Assembly (NCBI GenBank): GCA_045604805.1
Contig: JAZUOT010000006.1
Coordinates: forward strand, 1-50,302
DNA length: 50,302 bases
DNA from: JAZUOT01 sp045604805
GTDB lineage: Bacteria; Bacillota; Clostridia; Oscillospirales; Acutalibacteraceae
Direction: 5' to 3'
How positions within the stretch are numbered: position 1 is the stretch's first letter; each line of letters opens with the position of its first letter. The notes under the pieces are model-generated. The model was not told the DNA's origin, searched no databases, and saw only the letters and a program-made list of their open reading frames with translations. A program made the translations under genes and the position numbers. Shown in pieces: positions 8,287-16,570 of this stretch.

Positions 8287-9309
8287 ATGTTGGTAGAAGA
8301 GTTGAAAAATATTCTTGCTGAGACCAGAAATAATGTAATTAAAGCTGAAACGCTTGATATTCTAAAAGAAATAAAAGTTTCCATTTTGGGCAAGAAAGGA
8401 AAACTTACTTCGATACTAAAACGTATGGGTAGTTTGTCTGCCAAAGAAAGGCCACAAGTAGGAAAATTAGCTAATGAGATACGAACGGATTTAACAACAC
8501 TTATCGAGGAATATGCCAATAAGTTAGAAGCTAAAGAATTAGAAAATCGTTTGGTTTCTGAAAAAATTGACGTAACTTTACCCGGAAAAGTTCAGCCAAT
8601 AGGTTTTGCTCATCCTTTAAACATAGTAAAAAATGAAATAGAACAAATTTTCATAGGAATGGGTTTTACGATATCAGAAGGACCGGAAGTAGAATTAACA
8701 AAATATAATTTTGATGCACTAAATATTCCCAAGGATCATGTAGCACGAGATGAGCAAGATACATTTTATATAGATGAGGATGTTCTTTTGCGCACACATA
8801 CTTCGCCGGTGCAGATAAGAACAATGGAAAAACAAAAGCCTCCGATAAGGACTATTGCACCTGGGAGAGTATATAGGACAGATACCGTTGATGCTACTCA
8901 CTCTCCGCTTTTTCATCAGATAGAAGGATTAGTGGTAGATAAGGGAGTTAGTTTTTCAGATCTTAAAGGAACTCTTGAACTTTTTGTAAAACAGCTTTAC
9001 GGAAATGACGTTGTTGTTAGATTTAGACCGCATCATTTTCACTTTACAGAACCTTCGGCAGAATTAGATATGCAATGTTTTAATTGCAAAGGCGAGGGTT
9101 GTTCTGTTTGCAAAGGTGAGGGTTGGATAGAAATTTTAGGTTGTGGTATGGTTCATCCTAAAGTTTTGTCCGCTTGTAATATAGACCCTGAAGTTTATAG
9201 CGGTTTTGCCTTTGGCATGGGTTTAGAGAGAATAGTCATGAGAAGATATGGTATCAATGATTTGCGTTTGTTTTTTGAAAATGATATGAGATTTTTAAAA
9301 CAGTTTTAG
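8287..9309 (+). CDS. pheS: Phenylalanyl-tRNA synthetase alpha subunit
   Basis: This 340-residue catalytic subunit charges tRNA-Phe as an alpha2-beta2 enzyme with PheT. An N-terminal coiled coil (about 1-85) that binds tRNA precedes the class II core. Visible landmarks are GFTISEGPEVE, DHVARDEQDTFY, the motif 2 region RTIAPGRVYRTDTVDATH with the FHQIEGLVVD segment after it, and motif 3 GFAFGMGLERIVMRRYGI. A CFNCKGEGCSVCKGEG Cys cluster lies before motif 3, as in many Firmicutes PheS proteins. The ATG has a GAGGGAG site. The gene is 12 bases from pheT and clearly co-transcribed with it. The gap from the secG terminator to the start is only about 30 bases, too short for a T-box leader. Confidence 0.95.
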   Translation: MLVEELKNILAETRNNVIKAETLDILKEIKVSILGKKGKLTSILKRMGSLSAKERPQVGKLANEIRTDLTTLIEEYANKLEAKELENRLVSEKIDVTLPGKVQPIGFAHPLNIVKNEIEQIFIGMGFTISEGPEVELTKYNFDALNIPKDHVARDEQDTFYIDEDVLLRTHTSPVQIRTMEKQKPPIRTIAPGRVYRTDTVDATHSPLFHQIEGLVVDKGVSFSDLKGTLELFVKQLYGNDVVVRFRPHHFHFTEPSAELDMQCFNCKGEGCSVCKGEGWIEILGCGMVHPKVLSACNIDPEVYSGFAFGMGLERIVMRRYGINDLRLFFENDMRFLKQF

Positions 9310-9321
9310 GAAGGGTATGTA

Positions 9322-11709
9322 ATGAAACTATCGATAGAATGGTTAAATGAGTTTGTAGATTTGAAAATGCCTCCTGTGACGGCAAAAGAATTTTCGGAAA
9401 CCATGAGCTTAAGCGGTTCAAAGGTTGAAACCTATAAACATGAGGCTGAAAAAATAGATAACATTGTTGTTGCAAAAATATTATCTATAGAGAAACATCC
9501 TGATGCAGACAAATTATTTGTTTGTCAAATTGATATCAATACAGAGAATAATCTGCAGATAGTTACTGCAGCTAAAAACATACAAGTAGGAGATAAAGTG
9601 CCCGTAGCACTTCACAATTCTACTCTGGCTGATGGTAGCAAGATAAAAAAAGGGAAGTTAAGGGGAGTAGAAAGCAACGGTATGTTTTGCTCAATAGCAG
9701 AGCTTGGTGTTACAATAGACGATTTCCCTGAAGCTATAGAAGATGGAATATTTATTTTACCCGAGGATGCTGAAGTAGGTATTGATATAAAAAAAGCGCT
9801 TTCGCTTGATGATGTGATTTTTGACTTCGAAATAACTTCAAATCGGGCAGATTGTTTTTCTATCATAGGACTTTCAAGAGAAGTTGCTGCTACATACGGT
9901 AAAGAGCTTAGACTTCACGAACCTGTTGTAAAAGCGGGAAATGGAAATATTGAAGATTTTCTTTCTGTTAAAATACAGGATGAAGATGTTTGCCCAAACT
10001 ACTGTGCTAGGGTAGTAAAAAATGTAAAAATCCAACCATCTCCCTTGTGGATGCGTGAAAGACTAAGAAGGATGGGAGTGCGCCCCAAAAATAATATAGT
10101 TGATATTACAAATTATGTAATGCTTGAATATGGCCAGCCTATGCACGCCTTTGACTTAAACTTTGTCAAAGATGGAAATATCGTAGTGCGTAAAGCTTAC
10201 GAAGGAGAAAATTTAATACTTTTAGATGATAGTGAGCTTAAACTGCGAAAAGATGATTTGATCATAGCTGATACCGAAAAACCTCTAGCACTTGCTGGTG
10301 TTATGGGCGGAAAATATAGCGGAATATCTGATGATACTCAAGTAGTTGTTTTTGAATCTGCAAATTTCTCAGCTAAGTCAGTGCGTTCTGCTTCAAGATA
10401 CCATGGTGTAAGGACAGACTCTTCTGCCTTATTTGAAAAAGGTTTGGATGCAAATAGTTGTTTAGAAGCAATAAACCGAGCCTGTGAGTTGATAGAAATG
10501 CTAAATGCCGGAGATGTACTAGACGGGGTTTTGCAAGCAGGCGCAGAACAAAAAGAATTAAAACATATCAGCTTGGATAGTGATTGGATAAATAATTTTT
10601 TGAATATCAATATTTCACAAAAAGAAATGGAAAAGATTTTAGAAAAATTAGGCTTTGTTGTTAATGGAAATGATATAACCGTACCATCGTTTAGGATGGA
10701 TGTGGAGGCAAAGGCTGATATAGCCGAGGAAATAGCACGTTTTTATGGTTATAACAATATAAAGACCACAAAATTGCAAGGCAGTTCTCAAGGAGGATAT
10801 TCTAAGCTACAAAAATTTAAGAACAAGCTATCAGCAACTATGGTTTCGTTGGGAGCCAGTGAAATTTTAACATATTCTTTTATAAGCCCTAAACTTTACG
10901 ATAAAACCTTAATAGATGAAAATTCCAAGCTGCGAAATTATGTGAAAATTTTGAATCCTCTGGGTGAAGACACAAGTGTTATGCGCACATTTGCCCTACC
11001 GTCTATTTTGGAAGCGATTTCTAGAAATTATAACAATAGAAATACTAATGCTTGTTTATTTGAAATCGCAAAAGAATATATAAAAACTCCAGATTCAAAA
11101 CTTCCAGACGAGATAAACAAATTAGTATTAGCTATGTACGGTGAAAATGCAGATTTCTTTTCTGCTAAGGGAATTGCCGAAGAAATGCTAAAAACAATGT
11201 GCATAAATTCTTATAAAGTTAGTGCTTGTAATGAAGTACCATATTACCATCCCGGTAGATGTGCTAAGTTTGCTATAGATAGTAATTTGCTTGGGTATGT
11301 AGCAGAGGTCCACCCAACTGTACTTAAAAACTTTGGTGTGGATGAGAAAGTATATAGCATATATTTTGATTTTGAGCTTATGTACCAACATACAGCTTCA
11401 GAAAAAACATTTAAACCCCTTCCCAAATTCCCTTCAGTAAGCAGAGATTTAGCTGTAGTTTGTGACATTAATAGACCGGTTGCAGATTTAGAAAAGCTGA
11501 TTTTAGAAAGCTCTCCTAAGCTTTTAGAGGAATTTTCAATATTCGATGTGTACACAGGGGAACAGATTGAAAAAGACAAGAAAAGTGTTGCATTTAAGCT
11601 GATGTTCCGCTCAGATAAAGAAACTTTAACTGATAAACAAATTGAAAATATAATGTCTAATATAGTAAAAAATCTAGAAAACACGGGCGCAAAACTGCGA
11701 TTAGTGTAA
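9322..11709 (+). CDS. pheT: Phenylalanyl-tRNA synthetase beta subunit
   Basis: The 795-residue product is the normal length for bacterial PheT. Domains in order are: an N-terminal EMAP/OB-type tRNA-binding domain (about 40-150, with KILSIEKHPDADKLFVC); the B3/B4 editing module (about 210-400, including RPKNNIVDITNYVM, which helps hydrolyse mischarged Tyr-tRNA); B5 (about 405-475); the inactive synthetase-like core (about 490-690); and the C-terminal anticodon-binding FDX-ACB domain (about 700-795, with FPSVSRDLAVV and FDVYTGEQI). It forms the heterotetramer with the PheS product encoded immediately upstream. The gene ends about 30 bases before a separate promoter. Confidence 0.95.
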   Translation: MKLSIEWLNEFVDLKMPPVTAKEFSETMSLSGSKVETYKHEAEKIDNIVVAKILSIEKHPDADKLFVCQIDINTENNLQIVTAAKNIQVGDKVPVALHNSTLADGSKIKKGKLRGVESNGMFCSIAELGVTIDDFPEAIEDGIFILPEDAEVGIDIKKALSLDDVIFDFEITSNRADCFSIIGLSREVAATYGKELRLHEPVVKAGNGNIEDFLSVKIQDEDVCPNYCARVVKNVKIQPSPLWMRERLRRMGVRPKNNIVDITNYVMLEYGQPMHAFDLNFVKDGNIVVRKAYEGENLILLDDSELKLRKDDLIIADTEKPLALAGVMGGKYSGISDDTQVVVFESANFSAKSVRSASRYHGVRTDSSALFEKGLDANSCLEAINRACELIEMLNAGDVLDGVLQAGAEQKELKHISLDSDWINNFLNINISQKEMEKILEKLGFVVNGNDITVPSFRMDVEAKADIAEEIARFYGYNNIKTTKLQGSSQGGYSKLQKFKNKLSATMVSLGASEILTYSFISPKLYDKTLIDENSKLRNYVKILNPLGEDTSVMRTFALPSILEAISRNYNNRNTNACLFEIAKEYIKTPDSKLPDEINKLVLAMYGENADFFSAKGIAEEMLKTMCINSYKVSACNEVPYYHPGRCAKFAIDSNLLGYVAEVHPTVLKNFGVDEKVYSIYFDFELMYQHTASEKTFKPLPKFPSVSRDLAVVCDINRPVADLEKLILESSPKLLEEFSIFDVYTGEQIEKDKKSVAFKLMFRSDKETLTDKQIENIMSNIVKNLENTGAKLRLV

Positions 11710-11737
11710 TAGTAAAATAATTTTGTAGAAATTCCTC

Positions 11738-11766
11738 TTGTTATGCTGTACAAGGTGTGCTAAAAT
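11738..11766 (+). promoter_or_regulatory. Promoter of the KimA-like transporter gene
   Basis: TTGTTA (11738-11743), a 17-base spacer and TAAAAT (11761-11766) lie about 40 bases before the ATG at 11804. There is no room here for a c-di-AMP (ydaO-type) riboswitch between the promoter and the gene. Confidence 0.55.
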
Positions 11767-11803
11767 TCGAGTCTGTTGGATTTAGGACTTTGGAGGTAGC
11801 ATT

Positions 11804-13654
11804 ATGCTAAATAGATTAAAAAGAATTATGTTGGGTAAACCTTTAAAAAGTGAAGAGGTTGAAAGTGAAAAATATGGTGTATTGTGGGGTTTACCAATAC
11901 TTTCAAGTGACGCTATATCATCAGTAGCATATGCAGGACAAGAGATCCTGTTAGTTTTGATACCGGTTATAGGTTTGCTCTCATATAGATACATGGCGGG
12001 AATTTGTGCTGCTATAGTTGGTTTGCTTTTGATTTTAGTTTTGTCCTATAGTCAAACAATTCGCGAATATCCACAAGGTGGAGGAGCGTATGTAGTAGCT
12101 AAAGAAAATATAGGAATAACAGCTGGAGCTACAGCAGGAGCAGCACTTGCCATAGATTACATAATGACAGTTGCGGTAAGTGTTTCTTCTGGTGTGGAAC
12201 AATTGATATCTGCTTTTCCAGGGCTTTCTTCGTTTAAGGTTCTCATAAGTGTCATGATAGTTTTATTTATAACTATTATCAATATGAGGGGTGTAAGCGA
12301 ATCCTCAAAAATACTAGGGTTTCCGGCATATTTGTTTATATTTGGTCTTTTAACCTTGATAGTAGTTGGCTTCATAAAAGTATTCACAGGGAATTATACA
12401 GTCGCTCAAGTCCCATATGAGAATTATTACGGTTTGGGTAGTGTTTCTATTTTCCTTGTACTATATGCTTTCTCAAACGGTTGTACTGCGCTTTCAGGAG
12501 TGGAAGCAGTAAGTAATGCAGTTCCTAATTTTAAAAATCCTCCTGTAAAAAATGCAAGACGTGTTCTTGTTCTAATCGCAATAATTATTACGGTATTATT
12601 TGGTGGAACTACAATATTAGCATTGTTTTATAAAGTCACACCCACACCTAATTCAACAGTTTTAGTACAGCTTACAGAGCTGGTAATAGGAAAAAGTACG
12701 TTTTTTTCGTCTATTGTATTTTATTTTATAGTAGCAACTTTTGTTATGATACTTATGCTCGCTGCTAATACTGCTTTTTCTGGATTTCCAATGTTGGTTT
12801 CAGTTATGGCTAAGGATGCCTATATGCCAAGGCAATTTAAATCTAGAGGATATAGATTAAGCTATTCAAATGGAATACTTGCATTATCTTCAGTAGCTAT
12901 ATTTTTGATACTAATATTCCATGCAGATGTTTCAGAATTGATAGGACTTTATGCTATAGGTGTGTTTATTTCGTTTACGCTTTCTCAACTGGGTATGTGT
13001 ATAAAACTTATTAAAGAGAAACAAAGTGGATGGTTGCTGCGTGCATTTATAAATGGTTTTGGATGTACAGTTACTTTTGCAGCAATTATGGTAGTTGCAG
13101 TTACTAAGTTTACCCAAGGCGCTTGGATCGTTGTATTACTGATACCTCTTATGGTCATCGGGATGCTTGGAATAAAACGTCATTATACTTCGGTGAGAGA
13201 ACAATTAGATATTAACCCCAAAGACGTCACAATAGATGTAAAGTCTCACTATGATAATAAAGTTATAGTATTGCTTGAGAGTATAAATAAGGCAAGTATA
13301 AGGGGAATAAAATATGCTTTGACTATTTCTGATAATGTAAGAGTTTTTTCTGTTGTTCTGGATAACGAACAAGAAAAGAAAATACGTAAAAATTTTGAGG
13401 CATTGGATGTTGATATACCACTTACGATAATGTATTCCCCGTATAGAAAAGTCGTAGAACCTCTTTTGGAATATATAAAATCTGAAGAGTATGATTATAA
13501 AAAAGGCGAAATGATAACTGTTATAATGCCACACTTTAATGTAAAACATAAACGCTTCGCTCTTTTGCACAATCAGACACAGTTATTTATAGAAAAAGAG
13601 CTACTTAAGCATAAACATATTGTAGTTGCTGATATACCTTTTCAATTAAAGTAA
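11804..13654 (+). CDS. APC-superfamily transporter, KimA/YdaO-like
   Basis: The 616-residue membrane protein has about twelve helices in residues 25-455, followed by a cytoplasmic C-terminal domain of about 150 residues. The N-terminus carries LPILSSDAISSVAYAGQEIL and then REYPQGGGAYVVAKENIG, both characteristic of the KUP/KimA branch of the APC fold. The length and the soluble tail match Bacillus KimA, a high-affinity proton-coupled potassium importer controlled by c-di-AMP. Potassium uptake is therefore the best guess, although generic annotation would call it an amino-acid permease. The start has GGAGG 7 bases upstream. Its own promoter is visible, and a long inverted repeat follows the stop. 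No riboswitch is seen. Confidence 0.82.
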   Translation: MLNRLKRIMLGKPLKSEEVESEKYGVLWGLPILSSDAISSVAYAGQEILLVLIPVIGLLSYRYMAGICAAIVGLLLILVLSYSQTIREYPQGGGAYVVAKENIGITAGATAGAALAIDYIMTVAVSVSSGVEQLISAFPGLSSFKVLISVMIVLFITIINMRGVSESSKILGFPAYLFIFGLLTLIVVGFIKVFTGNYTVAQVPYENYYGLGSVSIFLVLYAFSNGCTALSGVEAVSNAVPNFKNPPVKNARRVLVLIAIIITVLFGGTTILALFYKVTPTPNSTVLVQLTELVIGKSTFFSSIVFYFIVATFVMILMLAANTAFSGFPMLVSVMAKDAYMPRQFKSRGYRLSYSNGILALSSVAIFLILIFHADVSELIGLYAIGVFISFTLSQLGMCIKLIKEKQSGWLLRAFINGFGCTVTFAAIMVVAVTKFTQGAWIVVLLIPLMVIGMLGIKRHYTSVREQLDINPKDVTIDVKSHYDNKVIVLLESINKASIRGIKYALTISDNVRVFSVVLDNEQEKKIRKNFEALDVDIPLTIMYSPYRKVVEPLLEYIKSEEYDYKKGEMITVIMPHFNVKHKRFALLHNQTQLFIEKELLKHKHIVVADIPFQLK

Positions 13655-13686
13655 AAAATATTGATAAAAACACGAATATTTTTAAT

Positions 13687-13738
13687 GATGCGCCAGCATA
13701 ACAAGGCAATAGAAAGCGACCTTTTATGCTGGCGCATC
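13687..13738. repeat. 15-bp perfect inverted repeat between convergent genes
   Basis: Arms gatgcgccagcataa (13687-13701) and ttatgctggcgcatc (13724-13738) are perfectly complementary around a 22-base loop. It lies between the convergent ends of the transporter and the 550-residue leader gene and may act as a bidirectional terminator. Neither strand has a strong T run directly after the stem, so another role such as a protein-binding site or mRNA-stabilising hairpin is possible. Confidence 0.6.
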
Positions 13739-13781
13739 GTTCTGCAAAACGATAACTTGGCTTATGATTGAGTCAAAGTTT

Positions 13782-15434
13782 TCAGTCATCACTACTACTA
13801 ATGGCAGTATTTCCTAGCGGTTGTCTTAATATAGAAATGCTGTGACGAATGGATTTAGAGATTGGATAATTTTTGCATGCACATAAACCAAACCCGATTG
13901 CAAATCCTAGTCCCAGAAGAATGGATAAAACAGGAAGTCCTATAGACACCATAGACATAGTTAAAAACGAAATAGCTTTTACAATAGGTGCAGCTATTGT
14001 AGTTACAACAAATGCTTTGACCGGGGCTACAGTCAAGGCCACAATCCCTGTCGGAATAAATGTTAAACCACCAACAAAAGCACCAGCAGCTTGACCCCTC
14101 ATCGACATTTTCGTCGATTTAATATTATTGTCTATTTGTTCATCCATTTTGGATTTTATTTCTTTTACATGTTGGTTCTCAAAAAAGTCTTTATCAAAAC
14201 TAAAATTAGAATAATTTTTACTATCTTGGAGATTCTCAGCAAATGCTCCTTTAGACAACTGCAGGTCGTCGGAGCTACCACGTTCTTCACAGGGGAAAAT
14301 ACTAAAATATTTATGTGGAAAACTAGTGTTTATAGACAAATTATATATCTTACCATTTACCGCGGCATTTGATTCCTTGGCCATGTCTTTGACTGTAGTT
14401 TTCACACTTGTGCAATGCCGTTCTCTTTCATGAAAGAAGCTAAGTTGCTCATCAGACAAAGCGTTAACCTCATAATCCTTTTTATCTTCATCATTAACTT
14501 CCAGAATTGTGTCTAAATTAACTTTTGCTTGCATATTATCATTTTTATGTGTATATTTGCTACTGCTGTTCTGATTTTCTTCCTGTTTAAGCAAAGAATT
14601 ACTAAGACCGATGCAAAGAAAAAAAGCTGCTTCTTCCCGTGAAAGTTTTACATAATCTTTGTCTTGGTCCTGGTGTTCACCTGACACTTGTATATAAAAA
14701 GCTTCCTCTTTAGGAAGACTTTTATAAATTCTTTCCAGGGCTGAGATAGAAAAAATAAAGTGTAGTGAAGTAGCAGACTGAGGAAGAAACATTATCGAAT
14801 CACTGTCAGTTCTAGCATAGTAACATCCAAATCTCCACCTAGATAAAGAAGTGTGGCCTAAGAAGTTGCATAAGATGTTGCCTAAGAAGTTGCCTGAGAT
14901 GTAGTCTAAGGTGCGGAAAGAGAGTACTCCTCGTGGAATTATGGGATCTTCTTTTGAACGGTCTATAGTAGCCGCACTATCACCCATATTTTTATCTTCA
15001 GGTAATTCTTCTTCACGCGTAGGAGTTTTTTTAACAACAGTTGCATTTTCATCTTCAGATAATTCTTTTTCAACAACAATTGAATTACCAGTTACAAAAA
15101 TTTTACCCTCAAATGATGACTTTCCATCCTCTGTAGATTTCCTAAAAGTAAGAGTGGTGAAGTCAGATACATATATGCGCCCAGTGTGAGGATTACTTAC
15201 GTGCATATTAACCTTTACACGCGCGCCACCAGCTACTTGTTCCAGCTGCTCCATGCTGAGTGTATCACTATTATTCTTATTGGTATATTCCTTTGCATAC
15301 GATAACCTCATCTCCTCGAGCTGTTCCTCGTCTAGCGAATAACCAAAGTGAGTGAGCAGATTACCGGCTTCCTTAATGTCTCTGCATTCCATGAGCAGGC
15401 TTAACTGTTTTTTACTTAAATCGCTAAATAGCAT
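13782..15434 (-). CDS. Double-glycine-leader protein with variable body and C-terminal membrane segment (550 aa)
   Basis: The start is the ATG at 15434 (MLFSDLSKKQLS), chosen because a GGGAGGG ribosome binding site precedes it; an upstream in-frame ATG lacks one. The leader spans residues 1-70: MECRDIKEA at 15-23, HFGYSLDEEQL at 29-39, and LSMEQLEQVAGG ending in Gly69-Gly70. It closely matches the 1538-residue protein. The passenger (71-440) shows no similarity I can see to the other family members and no known motif. It is mixed polar with two acidic [ED]-E-L-x-E-D segments and a duplicated NFLG stretch. Residues about 447-520 are very hydrophobic and rich in Gly, Ala, Val and Ile, followed by a 30-residue tail with basic and then Ser/Asp ends. 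The gene is flanked by unrelated housekeeping genes and reads divergently from infC. Function is unknown. Confidence 0.83.
   Translation of the reverse strand: MLFSDLSKKQLSLLMECRDIKEAGNLLTHFGYSLDEEQLEEMRLSYAKEYTNKNNSDTLSMEQLEQVAGGARVKVNMHVSNPHTGRIYVSDFTTLTFRKSTEDGKSSFEGKIFVTGNSIVVEKELSEDENATVVKKTPTREEELPEDKNMGDSAATIDRSKEDPIIPRGVLSFRTLDYISGNFLGNILCNFLGHTSLSRWRFGCYYARTDSDSIMFLPQSATSLHFIFSISALERIYKSLPKEEAFYIQVSGEHQDQDKDYVKLSREEAAFFLCIGLSNSLLKQEENQNSSSKYTHKNDNMQAKVNLDTILEVNDEDKKDYEVNALSDEQLSFFHERERHCTSVKTTVKDMAKESNAAVNGKIYNLSINTSFPHKYFSIFPCEERGSSDDLQLSKGAFAENLQDSKNYSNFSFDKDFFENQHVKEIKSKMDEQIDNNIKSTKMSMRGQAAGAFVGGLTFIPTGIVALTVAPVKAFVVTTIAAPIVKAISFLTMSMVSIGLPVLSILLGLGFAIGFGLCACKNYPISKSIRHSISILRQPLGNTAISSSDD
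14856..14903 (-). repeat. Two 24-bp tandem units in the 550-residue leader protein
   Basis: The 24-base segment at 14856-14879 is repeated at 14880-14903 with a few changes (gcctaagaagttgc is the shared core). In protein it gives two NFLG-containing octapeptides. The length is again a multiple of 12 and keeps the frame. Confidence 0.65.
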
Positions 15435-15474
15435 TATTGTAATTCCCTCCCCAAAAAACACAATCCACATGTAC

Positions 15475-15503
15475 ATAATAATACAACTACACCATTAAGT
15501 AAA
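15475..15503 (-). promoter_or_regulatory. Probable promoter of the 550-residue leader gene
   Basis: On the minus strand, TTTACT (15503-15498), 17 bases, then TATTAT (15480-15475). It starts transcription about 35-40 bases before the ATG at 15434 and lies back to back with the infC promoter. Confidence 0.45.
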
Positions 15504-15578
15504 GTTTTTTTAGCCACAACAAAATCGTTGCGGCATAGACAAATGTTACGCTTATGCCAGATAGCTTAAAAATCCGAT

Positions 15579-15607
15579 TTGACAAATATATGCAATGTTG
15601 TTATACT
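15579..15607 (+). promoter_or_regulatory. Strong promoter of infC-rpmI-rplT
   Basis: TTGACA (15579-15584), exactly 17 bases, then TATACT (15602-15607). This is close to the vegetative consensus and leaves a 5' untranslated leader of about 155 bases before infC. Confidence 0.8.
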
Positions 15608-15703
15608 GCGAAGAGTGGAATTTAAGCAGAGCTTATGGCTTTCGCCTGCAGGTTTACCGAACAGGCCAATATTTTTTACTTTTACGAGTAAGTATTGTTA
15701 TTT

Positions 15704-15738
15704 AGCTGCAGATGAGTTTTGCTTATCTGCAGTTTTTT
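15704..15738 (+). terminator. Attenuator hairpin in the infC leader
   Basis: ctgcagat (15706-15713) pairs with atctgcag (15725-15732), extended by two outer pairs, and is followed immediately by six T. It sits upstream of the infC ribosome binding site, so read-through must be controlled. The same place in Bacillus carries the L20-responsive leader that attenuates infC-rpmI-rplT. A short direct repeat, tttttacttttNcgagt, flanks the hairpin (about 15673-15689 and 15734-15750). Confidence 0.7.
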
Positions 15739-15770
15739 ACTTTTTCGAGTTTTTTCAGGAGGTGCTTAAC

Positions 15771-16313
15771 ATAAGCAAGAAAAAGGAGCTTCAGATCAAC
15801 AACGAAATATCTGATAAAGAAGTTAGAGTTGTTGGTGATGACGGAGCACAACTTGGTATTATGTCTTCTCGGGAAGCATTGAAGCTTGCGGAACAGAAGG
15901 GTTTGGATTTGGTGAAAATTTCACCACAGGCAAATCCGCCTGTATGCAAGATAATAGACTACGGGAAGTATCGCTTTGAGCAAAATAAACGCGCAAAGGA
16001 AGCAAAGAAAAATCAACACATTGTTGAGGTTAAAGAGATTAGGCTTTCGCTTAGCATTGATTCTCATGACCTTAACACGAAGTTAAAGCATGCCAGTAAG
16101 TTTATATCCGCTGGAGATAAAGTAAAAGTAACGATTCGCTTCAGAGGAAGAGAAATGGGACATCCTGAAGCAGGGTATGAAGTTATGAATAAGTTTGCTG
16201 AAGCTTGCGAAGAGTTTGCTACTATTGAGAAAAAAGCGAAACTTGAAGGACGTAATATGATAATGTTTTTAGCGCCTAAGTCAAAAAATATGACTAAATC
16301 TCAAAAAAGCTAA
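15771..16313 (+). CDS. infC: Translation initiation factor IF-3 (apparent AUA start)
   Basis: IF-3 binds the 30S subunit, blocks premature 50S joining and checks initiator tRNA and start codon. The 180-residue product shows the N-terminal domain (INNEISDKEVRVVGDDG), the linker with KIIDYGKYRFEQNKRAKEAK, and the C-terminal domain (VKEIRLSLSIDSHDLNTKLK, then VKVTIRFRGREMGHPE). The open frame extends far upstream, but the only ribosome binding site is AGGAGGTG at 15757-15764, which sets the start at ATA 15771, eight bases after AGGAGG. The in-frame GTG at 15762 lies within that site and cannot be used with it. A rare start codon is the known autoregulatory device of infC (AUU in E. coli), because IF-3 itself discriminates against it. 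An attenuator precedes the gene; rpmI and rplT follow. Confidence 0.92.
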   Translation: MSKKKELQINNEISDKEVRVVGDDGAQLGIMSSREALKLAEQKGLDLVKISPQANPPVCKIIDYGKYRFEQNKRAKEAKKNQHIVEVKEIRLSLSIDSHDLNTKLKHASKFISAGDKVKVTIRFRGREMGHPEAGYEVMNKFAEACEEFATIEKKAKLEGRNMIMFLAPKSKNMTKSQKS

Positions 16314-16347
16314 ATGAAATTAGAATAATATTTAGGGAGGAATAACA

Positions 16348-16545
16348 ATGCCAAAGATAAAAACACATAGTGGTGCGAAGAAGCGTTTTAAACTTTCAAA
16401 AAATGGGAAGCCTATTCGTGCTCATGCAAATAAGTCTCATATTTTAAACAAAAAAACTACGAAGCGCAAAAGAAATTTACGCAAGTCTGTAGTTGCTGAT
16501 AAAACAAATGTAAAACAAATTATGAGATTAGTACCTTATAAGTAA
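16348..16545 (+). CDS. rpmI: 50S ribosomal protein L35
   Basis: This is a 65-residue, strongly basic protein with the family signature KIKTHSGAKKRFKLSKNGK at the N-terminus and HILNKKTTKRKRNLRK in the middle. It binds 23S rRNA in the large subunit. The ATG has a GGGAGG site about 8 bases upstream. It lies between infC and rplT, the canonical order, 34 bases after infC, and is transcribed from the infC promoter under the leader attenuator. Length is normal. Confidence 0.96.
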   Translation: MPKIKTHSGAKKRFKLSKNGKPIRAHANKSHILNKKTTKRKRNLRKSVVADKTNVKQIMRLVPYK

Positions 16546-16570
16546 ACTTTTAGAGATGGAGGAATTTTAA

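Noticed and set aside
13873..14094. 73-codon plus-strand frame inside the 550-residue leader gene
   Set aside because: It is antisense to the hydrophobic C-terminal segment and lacks a ribosome binding site.
15579..15770. Long N-terminal extension of infC
   Set aside because: It would read through the promoter, leader and terminator hairpin; the only ribosome binding site lies just before 15771.
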